Positions 49,843-57,785 are shown, numbered from the stretch's first letter. The stretch is DNA of 64,000 nucleotides from Flavobacterium hydrophilum (GCF_003202405.1 NZ_QJHL01000005.1:1-64000); one strand, 5' to 3'. Made by a program: numbers and translations. The notes: generated by a model not told the origin, from the letters alone.

Positions 49843-50484
49843 ATGAAATTTATAAAAACATTTTTTCTGATAACTCTGTTCTCTCAAATAACAAGTTGTC
49901 AAAATACACAAAAAGAAGTAAAGCCAAAAAAATTTAATTCCGGAGATTTGGAATTATATGATTTAGTGAATCAAGTGAAATCTGTAAAAACTATACACAA
50001 TGATGAACATATTGCAGGTTTAAATTCATCTGAAATTTACAAAGGTCAATATATAGGAATTACAGATACTATAAAAATAACCTTTAATAAAAAAGGAACT
50101 ATTACAACGAATAGTATCATGAGATTTTCTATAAAAAATAAGCTCCCAAATCAGTCTGCTATTCGCTATGATAGAGTTTTATTAGATTCGACTTCTTACA
50201 AATATGGATTTGAAGACAACTTGTTTGATTATAAAAAATATATTCTTTCAGGTAATAAATTGAAAGCAAAAGATGAATATGTTAACTATAGTTACAATGA
50301 AATTGGTGATTGCATCTTGATTAAATACAATGCTGAACATGATTCAAGCAATAAAGTAGATGGCTATTCCTATTTCGAGTATGAATATGATGATAAAAAT
50401 AACTGGATTAAGCGAACTATATACTATAATGAAAATAAAAAAGAGATCAGAGAGAAAACTGTTAGAGAAATTACATATTACTAA
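49843..50484 (+). CDS. Lipoprotein, candidate immunity protein
   Basis: A 213-residue protein with a lipoprotein signal (hydrophobic residues 5-14, then ITSCQN with Cys about 19). The body is strand-rich and ends in YD-like hairpins: YFEYEYDDKNNWIKRTIYY. The start is only 9 bases after the stop of the large candidate effector, and the next gene follows after 7 bases. A periplasm-facing lipoprotein right after an effector gene is the usual place for an immunity protein. It shares the YD-like repeat style with the secreted protein at 10372-11217. Confidence 0.65.
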   Translation: MKFIKTFFLITLFSQITSCQNTQKEVKPKKFNSGDLELYDLVNQVKSVKTIHNDEHIAGLNSSEIYKGQYIGITDTIKITFNKKGTITTNSIMRFSIKNKLPNQSAIRYDRVLLDSTSYKYGFEDNLFDYKKYILSGNKLKAKDEYVNYSYNEIGDCILIKYNAEHDSSNKVDGYSYFEYEYDDKNNWIKRTIYYNENKKEIREKTVREITYY

Positions 50485-50491
50485 TTAAACA

Positions 50492-51409
50492 ATGAAAAAT
50501 AGTCCAGACATTTATTCCTTAAGCAGAGAAATAAGCAGATTTGAAAAAGAATATCATTATGGCGCCTACATTTATACTAATAATTCTTCATTTGAAATTC
50601 TTATAAATGATTTGCCTGTAGTGAATCATTTTAATCCGTCAAATGAAACTTTAAAAGGTTCATATTATCCATTAAATTGGCATATTTCTAAAAATGGAAT
50701 TCAAAATATAACTATTAAGATGTATCCCGGGTTCAATCAGGATACAAATGCCTTTAATCAAACTTTAGAGAACAATTCAGGAATAAAAATAAAAATTGTT
50801 AAATCATTTTTAGATAGTAATAACACAATGCCTGATGAAGAAGAAGTCACAACTTACACTACTCCTCAGAAAAAAATAAATGAAACTTTAATTTCAGTAT
50901 TTTCAGGCAGAACATTCTACGAAGATAATTTTACATTTATTTCCGAGGTTCCTTATGAAATACAAACTTTAGAAAAATCAGAAGTTCTTTTCACTACAGA
51001 TGCAGAAAAACTCAACCAATTACAAAAAGAGGTAGTAATTAAATACAATGAGATTAGAGAAATTTATATGTCAGGAACCAAAGATGAACTGGCTCATATA
51101 AATTATGATAAAGAGAAAAGAGTTGCGCAGCAACTTTATTTATCATCAGCAGAAATAAAAGACAGATGGGAGAATGATTATCAATTCAGAACTGATCAGA
51201 ATCTTGATTTTTTTGATTTAAAACCTATTGAGAAATTTAATATCAAATTTTATGCTAATGGCAAGATTGTGTGCCTACAAAAAATAAACAATAAAAAATC
51301 AGCACTGTGGGGAGGATTTAAAAGAAAAGATAAAAAAGAAGTAACTACAACTTATATTTCACTTTATCTGTATCGTCCAAAAGGCAGTAATGAATTATTC
51401 GTTTATTAA
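50492..51409 (+). CDS. Unknown cassette protein, 305 aa
   Basis: A soluble protein of 305 residues with no signal peptide. Its N-terminal part is beta-rich (YGAYIYTNNSSFEILINDLPV, then YYPLNWHISKNGIQNITIKMYPG; abridged), like a small C2 or Ig sandwich. The middle has a helix, QLQKEVVIKYNEIREIYMSG. The end is strand-rich with WGGFKRKDKK and YISLYLYRPKG. I do not know the family, though it has the look of proteins found in flavobacterial PAAR loci. It is the last gene of the cassette and 7 bases after the lipoprotein gene. It could be a second immunity protein or an adaptor. Confidence 0.65.
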   Translation: MKNSPDIYSLSREISRFEKEYHYGAYIYTNNSSFEILINDLPVVNHFNPSNETLKGSYYPLNWHISKNGIQNITIKMYPGFNQDTNAFNQTLENNSGIKIKIVKSFLDSNNTMPDEEEVTTYTTPQKKINETLISVFSGRTFYEDNFTFISEVPYEIQTLEKSEVLFTTDAEKLNQLQKEVVIKYNEIREIYMSGTKDELAHINYDKEKRVAQQLYLSSAEIKDRWENDYQFRTDQNLDFFDLKPIEKFNIKFYANGKIVCLQKINNKKSALWGGFKRKDKKEVTTTYISLYLYRPKGSNELFVY

Positions 51410-51460
51410 GAAAGCCGATTTAATATTCAATTCTTGCATATCTCACGATCGATTCAATTC

Positions 51461-51484
51461 AAAGCCGTTTAATTTAACGGCTTT
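51461..51484. terminator. Hairpin between convergent genes
   Basis: The perfect 9-bp stem AAAGCCGTT / AACGGCTTT has a six-base A/T loop and weak T-tracts. It lies between the end of the effector cassette and the convergent DUF5661 gene. Confidence 0.6.
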
Positions 51485-51495
51485 ATGCATCATAA

Positions 51496-52143
51496 TCAAT
51501 CCCCTATTTTTTCCAGAGCAGGAATATCGTCCATTTTTTCCAGACGTTCTGCTAAACCTGATCTTGCCTCAGCCAATTCTTCTTCGGCTTTAATTAATTC
51601 TTTATACCATTTGTCTTTTTCAAAGCTGTCTGAACTTTCAATTTTACGCATTATCTCATAAATTTCACCTTCAGCTTCCATCACTTTTAATCTTTTATAA
51701 TAAGTCAGGCTTTCTGTCATATGAGCAAGTGCAATCATAGCCGTTAAAAAAGGATGATTGTTGGTTACATTTACATCCTTGATTTTACCATGTTCAAGTT
51801 CAACCTTAAGAGCAAAGGCAAACTCTTCCATATTAAATGCTTCATGCTTACTCTTCGGGTTTAAATAAGCCTTAATTGATTCTACATTATTCATTGTTGA
51901 AAGATCAACATCTGTTTGTTTTTCATTTAAATCCCTAAAAACTACATTTCCAATCGCCCTTGCCTCATCAATGGTTGGGTCATTTTTCGGATTTTCAAAA
52001 TCACGAACTGACCAGTCCCAGTTATCAGGATGAACGGGTTTTATATATTTTTCGCAAAAGTCTGTTACATCTTCTTTTAAGCTTACCATTTCATTTTCTC
52101 TTTTTATGTAAACATCCTGATAAGCGCCACTTTTCGTTCCCAT
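51496..52143 (-). CDS. DUF5661 protein
   Basis: A 215-residue soluble, mostly helical protein. EEFAFALKVELEHGKIKDVNVTNNHP and MIALAHMTESLTYYKRL (shown in part) are the DUF5661 pattern: an E-x-x-x-A-x-x-x-E-x-E-H-G helix, then A-L-A-H and Y-Y. The N-terminal 90 residues are less conserved, with a WDWSVRDF stretch. The conserved Glu/His residues could bind metal, but no activity is known. DUF5661 genes often lie near stress genes, as here. Confidence 0.75.
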   Translation of the reverse strand: MGTKSGAYQDVYIKRENEMVSLKEDVTDFCEKYIKPVHPDNWDWSVRDFENPKNDPTIDEARAIGNVVFRDLNEKQTDVDLSTMNNVESIKAYLNPKSKHEAFNMEEFAFALKVELEHGKIKDVNVTNNHPFLTAMIALAHMTESLTYYKRLKVMEAEGEIYEIMRKIESSDSFEKDKWYKELIKAEEELAEARSGLAERLEKMDDIPALEKIGD

Positions 52144-52168
52144 GATTCTATTCTTTATTGTAAATTAG

Positions 52169-52202
52169 AAACGACACATTTACCGAAATATATGTGTCGT
52201 TT
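52169..52202. terminator. Hairpin terminator
   Basis: The perfect 11-bp stem AAACGACACAT / ATGTGTCGTTT encloses a 12-base loop, with T-tract on the plus side. It separates the DUF1328 gene from the downstream DUF5661 gene on the minus strand. Confidence 0.75.
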
Positions 52203-52226
52203 TTGCTTTATTTTCGAAATACTGTT

Positions 52227-52388
52227 CTAAATTTTTCGTCTGCCGCTTATTAAAGACAACAGGAACAACACGATAAATATAAAAAATAACACTTTAGCAA
52301 TACTTGCAGCTCCGGCAGCTATACCACCAAAACCGAATATTCCGGCTACTATAGCCAGAATAATAAAAATGACTGTCCAACGTAACAT
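52227..52388 (-). CDS. DUF1328 small membrane protein
   Basis: A 53-residue protein with two hydrophobic helices: LRWTVIFIILAIVAGIFGF and a second of similar length, joined by GGIAAGAASIAK, ending SGRRKI. This is the DUF1328 (YtjA) pattern. The family is widespread in stress-induced gene sets; function unknown. I chose the ATG at 52388. The longer frame from 52457 adds 23 residues that do not belong to the family. Confidence 0.88.
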   Translation of the reverse strand: MLRWTVIFIILAIVAGIFGFGGIAAGAASIAKVLFFIFIVLFLLSLISGRRKI

Positions 52389-52537
52389 AATATTGATTTT
52401 TTTAATTAATACTGATTTCTTTGTTATCTCAAATTTCCAATTTAAACAGCAATGCAATTAACTCAAAACATTATTTTTTTGTCTCAATCAAATAGTGTTT
52501 CTTAATCTGGATTAAGCTGATTTTAATCTATATAAAC

Positions 52538-52545
52538 TATTTTTG
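52538..52545 (+). promoter_or_regulatory. -7 box (TATTTTTG)
   Basis: An exact TAnnTTTG match 19 bases before the ATG at 52565. Confidence 0.5.
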
Positions 52546-52564
52546 TAATGTAAAATATACCATC

Positions 52565-52879
52565 ATGGAAAAATATGACTTTTTAATACTGGGTAAAAAT
52601 CAGCCTATTCTTGAAATTTTGCTTCGGCTGGTAAATGCTAATGAAAATTGGAATGCCGTTGGATTTCATGATGAAGAATTAGCCAAGGATCATTTTTTAC
52701 AGCACAATGTTGATTTTGTTTTGTTAAGCTCTGCAATTGAAGACCATGTGGAAAAAGAATTTGCTGCATTTTGTTTAAAAACCCATCCGGGAGTTGAGGT
52801 TATAGAGCATTTTGGTGGCGGAAGCGGTTTACTCCAATCTGAAATTTATGATCGCTTGTATAAAAAAGGAAAGTTATAA
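52565..52879 (+). CDS. Degenerate receiver-like protein, 104 aa
   Basis: A small soluble protein that looks like a response-regulator fold without its chemistry. The first strand reads YDFLILGKNQPI where a receiver has an acidic pair. The third reads VDFVLLSSAIED with Ser where the acceptor Asp should be. ENWNAVGFHDEELAKDHF fits helix 1 to strand 2. So it is probably a pseudo-receiver or a related flavodoxin-like fold. Its stop overlaps the next start (TAATG), so the two genes are coupled. Confidence 0.55.
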   Translation: MEKYDFLILGKNQPILEILLRLVNANENWNAVGFHDEELAKDHFLQHNVDFVLLSSAIEDHVEKEFAAFCLKTHPGVEVIEHFGGGSGLLQSEIYDRLYKKGKL

Positions 52880-53442
52880 TGGAGAAAAAGTATTCAGTTG
52901 CGATTTATCCTTCAAACGAAGTTATTGATTCTGTCAAAACAATGAAGGAATATTTAAAAAGCAAAATCAACTGGTATAGCAGCTGTAACTCAACTGCACA
53001 TATTACGATCTGCGAATTCACAATTGACGATGCACAAATCGATACATTCAAACAAAAGCTTTTTAAAACCTGCGATACTTTTACCCCTTTCCCAATTTAT
53101 CTGGATCATTTTTCTTTTTACGAAAACAGCGGTGCTTTTTTTATTGCGCCGAATGAAGTTTCGAAAAATAATCTGAAACCAGTCATGAAAAAGGTTCAGG
53201 AAACTTTGAAATCTTTAAAATTAAAAAAAAGCGACGATCCGCACCTGTCGATTGGCAGAAAACTCACAGCTGAAAATCTCAAAATAGCGTCACAGCTTTT
53301 TACGACTATTGAAATTGATTTTTTGTGCAAAGAAATTGTTTTACGGGAACTCGACCCTGTTAAAAAGCAGTTTTTTGTTATTGACACTTTTACTTTTAAT
53401 GGAAATGTACAGCCCGAATTTGTTCAGGGAAGTTTGTTTTGA
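52879..53442 (+). CDS. 2H phosphoesterase (2'-5' RNA ligase family)
   Basis: A 187-residue LigT-like protein. The two H-x-T/S motifs are AHITICEF (about residues 40-47) and DPHLSIGRK (about 114-122), spaced as usual for 2H phosphoesterases. Members open 2',3'-cyclic phosphates or cut 2'-5' bonds in RNA or nucleotides. It starts inside the stop codon of the pseudo-receiver gene. The substrate is unknown. Confidence 0.88.
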   Translation: MEKKYSVAIYPSNEVIDSVKTMKEYLKSKINWYSSCNSTAHITICEFTIDDAQIDTFKQKLFKTCDTFTPFPIYLDHFSFYENSGAFFIAPNEVSKNNLKPVMKKVQETLKSLKLKKSDDPHLSIGRKLTAENLKIASQLFTTIEIDFLCKEIVLRELDPVKKQFFVIDTFTFNGNVQPEFVQGSLF

Positions 53443-53483
53443 TTTTGTAAAATGTTAGAGGTTAGAAAGTGAATAATAATTAG

Positions 53484-53529
53484 TTCCAAATTCCAAATTT
53501 TACATTTCACATTTTACATTTCACATTTC
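53484..53529. repeat. TTTTACATTTCACAT tandem words
   Basis: TTCCAAA occurs twice, followed by TTTTACATTTCACA in two copies and a further CATTT. It is simple intergenic repetition between the 2H gene and the AraC gene. Confidence 0.55.
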
Positions 53530-53550
53530 GCAACTTACAATTAGTTTCCG

Positions 53551-53558
53551 TATATTTG
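53551..53558 (+). promoter_or_regulatory. -7 box (TATATTTG)
   Basis: An exact TAnnTTTG match 19 bases before the AraC-family start at 53578. Confidence 0.5.
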
Positions 53559-53577
53559 AATTTTACAACTCACACTC

Positions 53578-54501
53578 ATGAAATCATTAGATTCTTTTTA
53601 TCAGGATATCACCGAAGGATCAACTGTTGAACCTAGTTCATTATTGCCCAATGACATCAAAAAGGAAATTGGTCATTTTAATGTGTTCGACATTAAAGAA
53701 CTGATGGAACGAATGAAAGACAAGCCTGCGATGCCTTATGATCGAAGAGCTTATTACAAAATCAGTTTAATTAGAGGGAAAAACCGGGCAGAATACGCTG
53801 ATAAAATAATTGAAATCGAAAAACAGGGGCTTTTATTTGCCACACCAAAAATTCCTTATAATTATGTTCCGCAGGATACCAATCAATCCGGGCAGTTTTG
53901 CGTGTTTACAAGTGAATTTTTATCAAAAAACAAAAGTGGAATCGACTTAGATCAGTTGCCTATTTTCGCCTCAGACGGCTACCCTGTTTTCCAGCTTTCT
54001 GATGAAGAAGTTACAGAAGTAGAATTGATTTTCAACAAAATACAAAAAGAAATCAATTCTGATTATGTGTACAAATACGATTTGATTCGGAATTACGTTG
54101 CTGAATTAATTCATTTTGGACAGAAATTACAGCCTATTACGGCACTTTATTCCAAACACAATTCGGCAGCAAGGGTTTCTTCTTTATTTGCCGAATTGTT
54201 AGAAAGACAATTCCCGATAGAATCACCACACCAACGCCTGGAACTTAGAACTGCCAAAGATTTTGCAGAACGATTATCTGTACACGTTAATCATCTGAAT
54301 AAAGTTTTAAAGGAAAATACCGGAAAAACCACAACCGAATTAATCAGCAGCCGATTAACCAGCGAAGCGAAAATCCTTCTAAAACAAACGGATTGGAATG
54401 TTTCAGAAATTGCCTATTCTTTAGGTTTTGAAGAATTAGCACATTTTTCTAATTTCTTTAAAAAACAGACAACGCTTACGCCTTTAGCTTTCCGTAGCTA
54501 A
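53578..54501 (+). CDS. AraC-family transcriptional regulator
   Basis: A 307-residue regulator. An N-terminal cupin-like sensor region (about 1-170; FCVFTSEFL, VFQLSDEEV) is followed by a complete C-terminal AraC domain: helix-turn-helix one in FAERLSVHVNHLNKVLKENTG and two in WNVSEIAYSLGFEELAHFSNFFKKQ (shown in part). It closes with LTPLAFRS. It lies just upstream of two SDR genes on the same strand and probably controls them; this arrangement is common where AraC proteins sense a small aldehyde or quinone. The ligand is unknown. Confidence 0.93.
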   Translation: MKSLDSFYQDITEGSTVEPSSLLPNDIKKEIGHFNVFDIKELMERMKDKPAMPYDRRAYYKISLIRGKNRAEYADKIIEIEKQGLLFATPKIPYNYVPQDTNQSGQFCVFTSEFLSKNKSGIDLDQLPIFASDGYPVFQLSDEEVTEVELIFNKIQKEINSDYVYKYDLIRNYVAELIHFGQKLQPITALYSKHNSAARVSSLFAELLERQFPIESPHQRLELRTAKDFAERLSVHVNHLNKVLKENTGKTTTELISSRLTSEAKILLKQTDWNVSEIAYSLGFEELAHFSNFFKKQTTLTPLAFRS

Positions 54502-54539
54502 TTTTGAAAGTTCAGTTTCAGGTTTCATATTTGGAATTT

Positions 54540-54596
54540 GAAATTGATTTTTGAAATTGATATTGAAATTGATATTGAAATTGATATTGACATTGT
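54540..54596. repeat. GAAATTGATATT tandem repeat
   Basis: About four copies of a 12-base unit GAAATTGATATT, the first a variant with TTT and the last ending GACATTG. It lies between the AraC and first SDR genes. The unit is the reverse complement of the repeat at 4201-4247. Copy number may vary by slippage. Confidence 0.7.
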
Positions 54597-54668
54597 CTTT
54601 TGCTATCCTGATTTGAATTTCGCAAACATCAGTTTGATATTTACAAATTCTAAACATTACTTCGCTCT

Positions 54669-54676
54669 TACCTTTG
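54669..54676 (+). promoter_or_regulatory. -7 box (TACCTTTG)
   Basis: An exact TAnnTTTG match 26 bases before the SDR start at 54703. It suggests that the SDR pair has its own promoter, separate from AraC. Confidence 0.5.
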
Positions 54677-54702
54677 TCTTATCAATTTAAAAGATCGAAA
54701 AA

Positions 54703-55428
54703 ATGAATTTATCAAACAACAAAATTTTAATAACAGGAGGCGCAAGTGGTATTGGACTTGGGTTAACGCAACGCTTTATTGAAGAAGGAAATTCTGTAAT
54801 TGTTTGCGGAAGAAGAGAATCAGTTCTAAACAATGTTAAAGCTCAATTTCCATCAATAATTACAAGAGTGTGTGATTTATCTGTTGAAGCAGAAAGAATT
54901 GCGCTTTACGAATGGATCAAAGAAAACCACAGCGATTTAAATATTTTAATCAATAACGCAGGAATCCAAAAATGGGTTTCTGTTACAGATGCAGATTTTT
55001 ACGAAAGTATGAAATCTGAAATTAGTACCAACATTGAGGCTCCGTTACATTTAACTTCTTTATTCATCAATTTACAATCACTTACAACAGTGATGAATGT
55101 AACATCAGGACTGGCATTTTCGCCTTTTGCAAAAGTTGCTGTCTATTCAGCTACAAAAGCATTTTTTCGTTCGTTTACGATTTCCCTTCGACATTTATTA
55201 AAAGAAAAAAATATTGAAGTTGTCGAAATCATTCCTCCTGCACTAAACACCGATCTTGGTGGAGTTGGATTGCACGACGCACATCCAAGCGTAAGCAGTT
55301 TTATCGTTTCAATATTCGAACAATTAAAACAAGGCAAAACAGAACTTACTTTTGGAACCAGCGAAACAAGATTAAACGCAAGTGTACCAGAACTAAAAGC
55401 TTCATTTGATGCTTTACACTCTAATTAA
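54703..55428 (+). CDS. SDR oxidoreductase, DltE-like
   Basis: A 241-residue short-chain dehydrogenase. Cofactor motif ITGGASGIGLGLTQRF (about residues 10-25), then CGRRES, which favours NADPH, NNAGIQKW, and the active site with S in VTSGLAF and Y-x-x-x-K in YSATKAF. The end has EIIPPALNTDLGG. It fits the DltE/YvaG-type group; the substrate is unknown. The second SDR gene follows after 29 bases. Confidence 0.92.
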   Translation: MNLSNNKILITGGASGIGLGLTQRFIEEGNSVIVCGRRESVLNNVKAQFPSIITRVCDLSVEAERIALYEWIKENHSDLNILINNAGIQKWVSVTDADFYESMKSEISTNIEAPLHLTSLFINLQSLTTVMNVTSGLAFSPFAKVAVYSATKAFFRSFTISLRHLLKEKNIEVVEIIPPALNTDLGGVGLHDAHPSVSSFIVSIFEQLKQGKTELTFGTSETRLNASVPELKASFDALHSN

Positions 55429-55457
55429 TTTACAATTAATAATTACAAATTAAAAAC

Positions 55458-56222
55458 ATGGCAGTAAATACAAAAATAGCCTTAGTAACAGGCGGAAGCA
55501 GAGGCTTAGGAAAAAACATGGCAATCGCAATTGCAAAAAAAGGAATTGACGTAATTATTACCTACAACAGCAAAAAATACGAAGCTGATGAGGTAGTAAA
55601 AGAAATTGAAAACCTGGGGCAAAAAGCAGCTTCACTTCAATTAAACGTAGCAGATTCCGGTACTTTTGATTCCTTTTTTGAAGCAGTAAAAACATCTTTA
55701 AAAGACACTTTTAAAACCGATAAATTTGACTTTTTAGTAAATAATGCCGGAATCGGAATTCACAATTCATTTCTTGGAACCACAGAAGCTGAGTTTGACC
55801 AATTGACTAATATTCAGTTTAAAGGCCCGTTTTTCTTAACGCAAAAAGCTTTGAATGTAATGAATGATGGCGGTGGAATCGTCAATATTTCAACAGGTTT
55901 AGCCAGATTTTCTTTTCCGGGTTATGCCGCCTATGCTTCTATGAAAGGTGCTATCGAAACCCTTACTAAATATCAGGCGAAAGAATTGGGAGAAAGAAAA
56001 ATCAGGGCAAATGTTGTCGCTCCCGGAGCCATTGAAACTGATTTTGGTGGCGGTGCTGTTCGCGATAACGAACAATTAAACAAAAACTTAGCTTCAATAA
56101 CGGCTTTAGGAAGAGTTGGTTTACCGGATGATATTGGCGGTGTTGTTGCCTTTTTATGTACGGAAGACGCGTACTGGGTAAATGCACAGCGTATTGAAGT
56201 TTCTGGAGGAATGAATTTATAA
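55458..56222 (+). CDS. SDR oxidoreductase, FabG-like
   Basis: A 254-residue classical SDR. Cofactor site VTGGSRGLGKNMA (about residues 10-22), NNAGIGIHN, catalytic S in NISTGLA and Y-A-S-M-K in YAAYASMKGA, and a C-terminal WVNAQRIEVSGGMNL where FabG-like enzymes have INGG. It is not in a fatty-acid operon. It is paired with the DltE-like gene behind an AraC regulator, so a detoxifying reductase role is likely. A terminator follows. Confidence 0.92.
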   Translation: MAVNTKIALVTGGSRGLGKNMAIAIAKKGIDVIITYNSKKYEADEVVKEIENLGQKAASLQLNVADSGTFDSFFEAVKTSLKDTFKTDKFDFLVNNAGIGIHNSFLGTTEAEFDQLTNIQFKGPFFLTQKALNVMNDGGGIVNISTGLARFSFPGYAAYASMKGAIETLTKYQAKELGERKIRANVVAPGAIETDFGGGAVRDNEQLNKNLASITALGRVGLPDDIGGVVAFLCTEDAYWVNAQRIEVSGGMNL

Positions 56223-56246
56223 ACCGTTCGATTTATAAGAAAAACA

Positions 56247-56276
56247 AAACCCGATGAGCTAAAACTCGTCGGGTTT
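56247..56276 (+). terminator. Rho-independent terminator
   Basis: AAACCCGATGAG pairs with CTCGTCGGGTTT (one G-U pair), preceded by an A-run. It ends the SDR pair and resembles the stem at 439-472. Confidence 0.85.
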
Positions 56277-56314
56277 GTCGTTTAAATATATTTAAATTAG
56301 TAAGTGAGCTTCTT

Positions 56315-56788
56315 TTAATTTTTTTCAAGGCTGACATTGAATCCACCATTAGCATCAAAAATCACATCATAAAACCGTGAATCTTTTTCAACCCCGACTT
56401 CATATGTAGTTTTATTTTTATCATCTACTACAACTGCAATTTCCTTGATAGATTTTGATTGATAATTTTTCTTAAGATAAACCTGCGCTTTTTGAGGAAG
56501 CTGATTAAAAGGAATCTGCAGTTCATAGGCTTTCATATTGCCTAAATTATCATAGATCGCAAGTGCATTTGTAGTAGTGTTTACATTGTATTTCGCCTCA
56601 TAGCGGATTTCATCATTATCATCACCCACGTATTCTTCATACCAGACAGGTGTTTTTCCGGGATATTCTTTTTCAAAAGCAACTCTTACCAGTTCAGGAG
56701 GAGTCACTGTTTTTTTCATATTCGTTCCCTCCTGTGCTATTAAAAAACTAAAGCTAATTAGAGCAAAAATTAAAGATACACTTCTCAT
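56315..56788 (-). CDS. Secreted PepSY-like protein
   Basis: A 157-residue exported protein. Signal peptide residues 1-18 (ending FLIAQ). The body has PELVRVAFEKEYPGKTPVWYEEY and NQLPQKAQVYLKKNYQSKSIKEI, the two-repeat pattern of PepSY-like/BLIP-type periplasmic proteins of Bacteroidota. Such proteins may inhibit proteases or bind cell-envelope stress signals; no function is proven. It is a single gene convergent with the SDR pair. Confidence 0.8.
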   Translation of the reverse strand: MRSVSLIFALISFSFLIAQEGTNMKKTVTPPELVRVAFEKEYPGKTPVWYEEYVGDDNDEIRYEAKYNVNTTTNALAIYDNLGNMKAYELQIPFNQLPQKAQVYLKKNYQSKSIKEIAVVVDDKNKTTYEVGVEKDSRFYDVIFDANGGFNVSLEKN

Positions 56789-56969
56789 TTTTCTATCATT
56801 AAAAGAATTAATAATTCCGAAAAAACAGTAATAAATTTACTACTTATAAATGAATTAAAAATGAATTTGCTAAGAAAATTTATAATCTTAAGAGAAAAAA
56901 AAGTTTCTATTTTTCAAAATCCGGTAACATTTTTTCGAATCGAACGTCTTAAACTTTAAACTAATACAC

Positions 56970-57692
56970 ATGAAAATCAGCATCAATAATTTTGAAAATT
57001 CTCCTCAACTCTACGCCAGAATAGCCGGATTATTTTATTTACTTATTATCATAACCGGAATTTTTTCAGAAACTCTGGTCAGAAATAAATTGATTGTTTA
57101 TGGAGATGCTGCTGCTACAGCAGACAATATCATCCATTCTGAATTTTTATGGAAAATTGGCATAACCTCAGATTTGATTATGCAAATTTGCGATCTGCCT
57201 GTAATGGTTCTGCTCTATTTATTTTTTAGACCGGTAAACAAAAAACTTGCTCTCTTGAATTTGTCATTTAATTTGATTCAGACTGCCGTTTTAGTTGCCA
57301 ACAAATTAAATCTTTTCGCAGCATTATTTTTCCTTGGAGATGCTGATTATTTAAAATCCTTTAGTGCGGATCAATTACATACATTATCATATCTGTCCAT
57401 AAATCTGCATAACTTTGGACTTGGAGTAGGATTAGTCTTTTTTGGTTTTGTATGCCTGATTGAAGGTTATTTAATTTACATATCAGGATATTTCCCAAAA
57501 GTATTTGGTCTCCTGATGTCAATAGCAGGGATATGTTATTTAACCAATAGTTTTACCTTAATTCTGGCCCCGAAATTTTCCAGCATTTTAATATTAATGC
57601 CGTGCCTTATTGCAGAATTAGCGTTTAGCTTGTGGCTTATTTTTAAAGGAGTAAATCTTCCTGTCTGGAAAGAAAAGTTAGCCGTTAATTAA
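56970..57692 (+). CDS. DUF4386 membrane protein
   Basis: A 240-residue inner-membrane protein with six or so hydrophobic helices. The opening YARIAGLFYLLIIITGIFSE (residues about 14-33) is the DUF4386 signature. LHNFGLGVGLVFFGFVCLIEGYLIY and FPKVFGLLMSIAGICYL follow (abridged). The function is unknown; the family is common in Bacteroidota and Firmicutes. It is a single gene ending at a hairpin. Confidence 0.88.
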   Translation: MKISINNFENSPQLYARIAGLFYLLIIITGIFSETLVRNKLIVYGDAAATADNIIHSEFLWKIGITSDLIMQICDLPVMVLLYLFFRPVNKKLALLNLSFNLIQTAVLVANKLNLFAALFFLGDADYLKSFSADQLHTLSYLSINLHNFGLGVGLVFFGFVCLIEGYLIYISGYFPKVFGLLMSIAGICYLTNSFTLILAPKFSSILILMPCLIAELAFSLWLIFKGVNLPVWKEKLAVN

Positions 57693-57708
57693 TTGGAAAT
57701 AAAATCAA

Positions 57709-57748
57709 AAAAGCCTGCCGGAAATGAATCTGAACAGGCTTCTTTTTT
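57709..57748. terminator. Hairpin terminator
   Basis: AAAAGCCTG pairs with CAGGCTT around a 17-base loop, with six T after. It lies between the DUF4386 gene and the convergent LytTR gene. Confidence 0.75.
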
Positions 57749-57785
57749 GAAATAATTGAATTAGTAAGCACTTATTTCTGAACTT

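Noticed and set aside
45219-51409. Complete type VI secretion or eCIS locus
   Set aside because: No sheath, tube, baseplate, VgrG or ATPase gene is in the window; only the tip-like protein and candidate cargo are present.
54540-54596. Possible CRISPR-like repeat array
   Set aside because: The units are contiguous 12-base A/T words without spacers, and no cas genes are present.
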